DNA of 6,353 nucleotides from CAYYGL01 sp964471235 (GTDB lineage: Bacteria > Calditrichota > Calditrichia > RBG-13-44-9 > J075). The notes below the pieces were generated by a model, which made no database searches, was not told the origin of the DNA, and saw only the letters and a list, made by a program, of their open reading frames with translations. Made by a program: the position numbers and the translations under genes. Position 1 is the stretch's first letter; every line of letters starts with the position of its first letter. This document shows positions 6,237-6,353 of this stretch, piece by piece. The stretch is from NCBI GenBank assembly GCA_964471235.1, contig CAYYGL010000236.1:1-6353 (forward strand), read 5' to 3'.

Positions 6237-6262
6237 AAAAAAGATTAGGGGATTCCTGCCCC
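6237..6262 (-). terminator. Possible minus-strand intrinsic terminator
   Basis: Read on the minus strand, GGGG (6262-6259), the loop CAGGAAT and CCCC (6251-6248) form a short hairpin, followed by TAATC and six T (6242-6237). It would stop transcription arriving from a minus-strand gene beyond the right edge. The hairpin overlaps the left arm of the REP-like unit, so part of its form may simply reflect that repeat. No plus-strand terminator with a T tract is visible after the antiporter stop. Confidence 0.3.
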
Positions 6263-6336
6263 AATGACGACGTCACCACGTTGTGGCGGGGTCACTTGGT
6301 GGCATTCGGAGCAACGCCCCCCGTCGGGGCAGGAAT
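6252..6336. repeat. REP-like inverted-repeat unit
   Basis: ATTCCTGCCCC (6252-6262) and GGGGCAGGAAT (6326-6336) are perfect 11-bp inverted repeats 63 bp apart. Inside them are two smaller hairpins, CCAC-GTT-GTGG (6276-6286) and GCCCC-CCGTC-GGGGC (6316-6330), and a direct repeat of the pattern GTCAC...GTGGC (6272-6287 and 6291-6303). On the minus strand the edge reads TGTCATTCCTGCCCC, resembling the GTCATTCC-type palindromes scattered through many bacterial intergenic regions. No reading frame of note is present. This and the terminator above account for the 161 bp after the antiporter gene. Confidence 0.5.
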
Positions 6337-6353
6337 GACAGCCAGGGTGCTAA

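Overview
The window reads as ordinary chromosomal DNA from a Gram-negative bacterium. Two proteins begin with signal-peptide-like sequences ending in Gly-Gln (AYG/QT and LFG/QQ), a style frequent in Bacteroidota, Calditrichota, KSB1 and related lineages. At least one gene has a textbook Shine-Dalgarno site, which argues mildly against a typical Bacteroidota genome. The taxonomic placement is an inference from style only.

Layout. Positions 1-405 are non-coding and rich in small repeats: a 19-bp direct repeat about 180 bp apart, three dyads between the two copies, and a downstream octamer tandem array. Next is polX on the plus strand (406-2142), a family-X DNA polymerase fused to a PHP phosphoesterase domain. 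A 168-bp convergent gap follows, holding phased CAATT/ATGCAATTTGCAT boxes. A secreted S9-family serine peptidase lies on the minus strand (2311-4347). A 225-bp divergent intergenic region separates it from a 12-or-so-span Na+/H+ antiporter-like membrane protein on the plus strand (4573-6192). The last 160 bp carry a REP-like inverted-repeat unit.

The genes do not form an operon: the order is plus, minus, plus, so each is probably transcribed separately. Their likely roles (DNA gap repair, periplasmic peptide degradation, cation homeostasis) have no obvious shared pathway. All three proteins look intact, with their key catalytic or signature residues present.

I see no phage, transposase, CRISPR, toxin-antitoxin or defence gene and no RNA gene. 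The most unusual material is non-coding: the structured repeat block at 6-205, the helically phased boxes at 2194-2234 and the REP-like unit at 6252-6336. I do not think the window shows a new multi-gene system.
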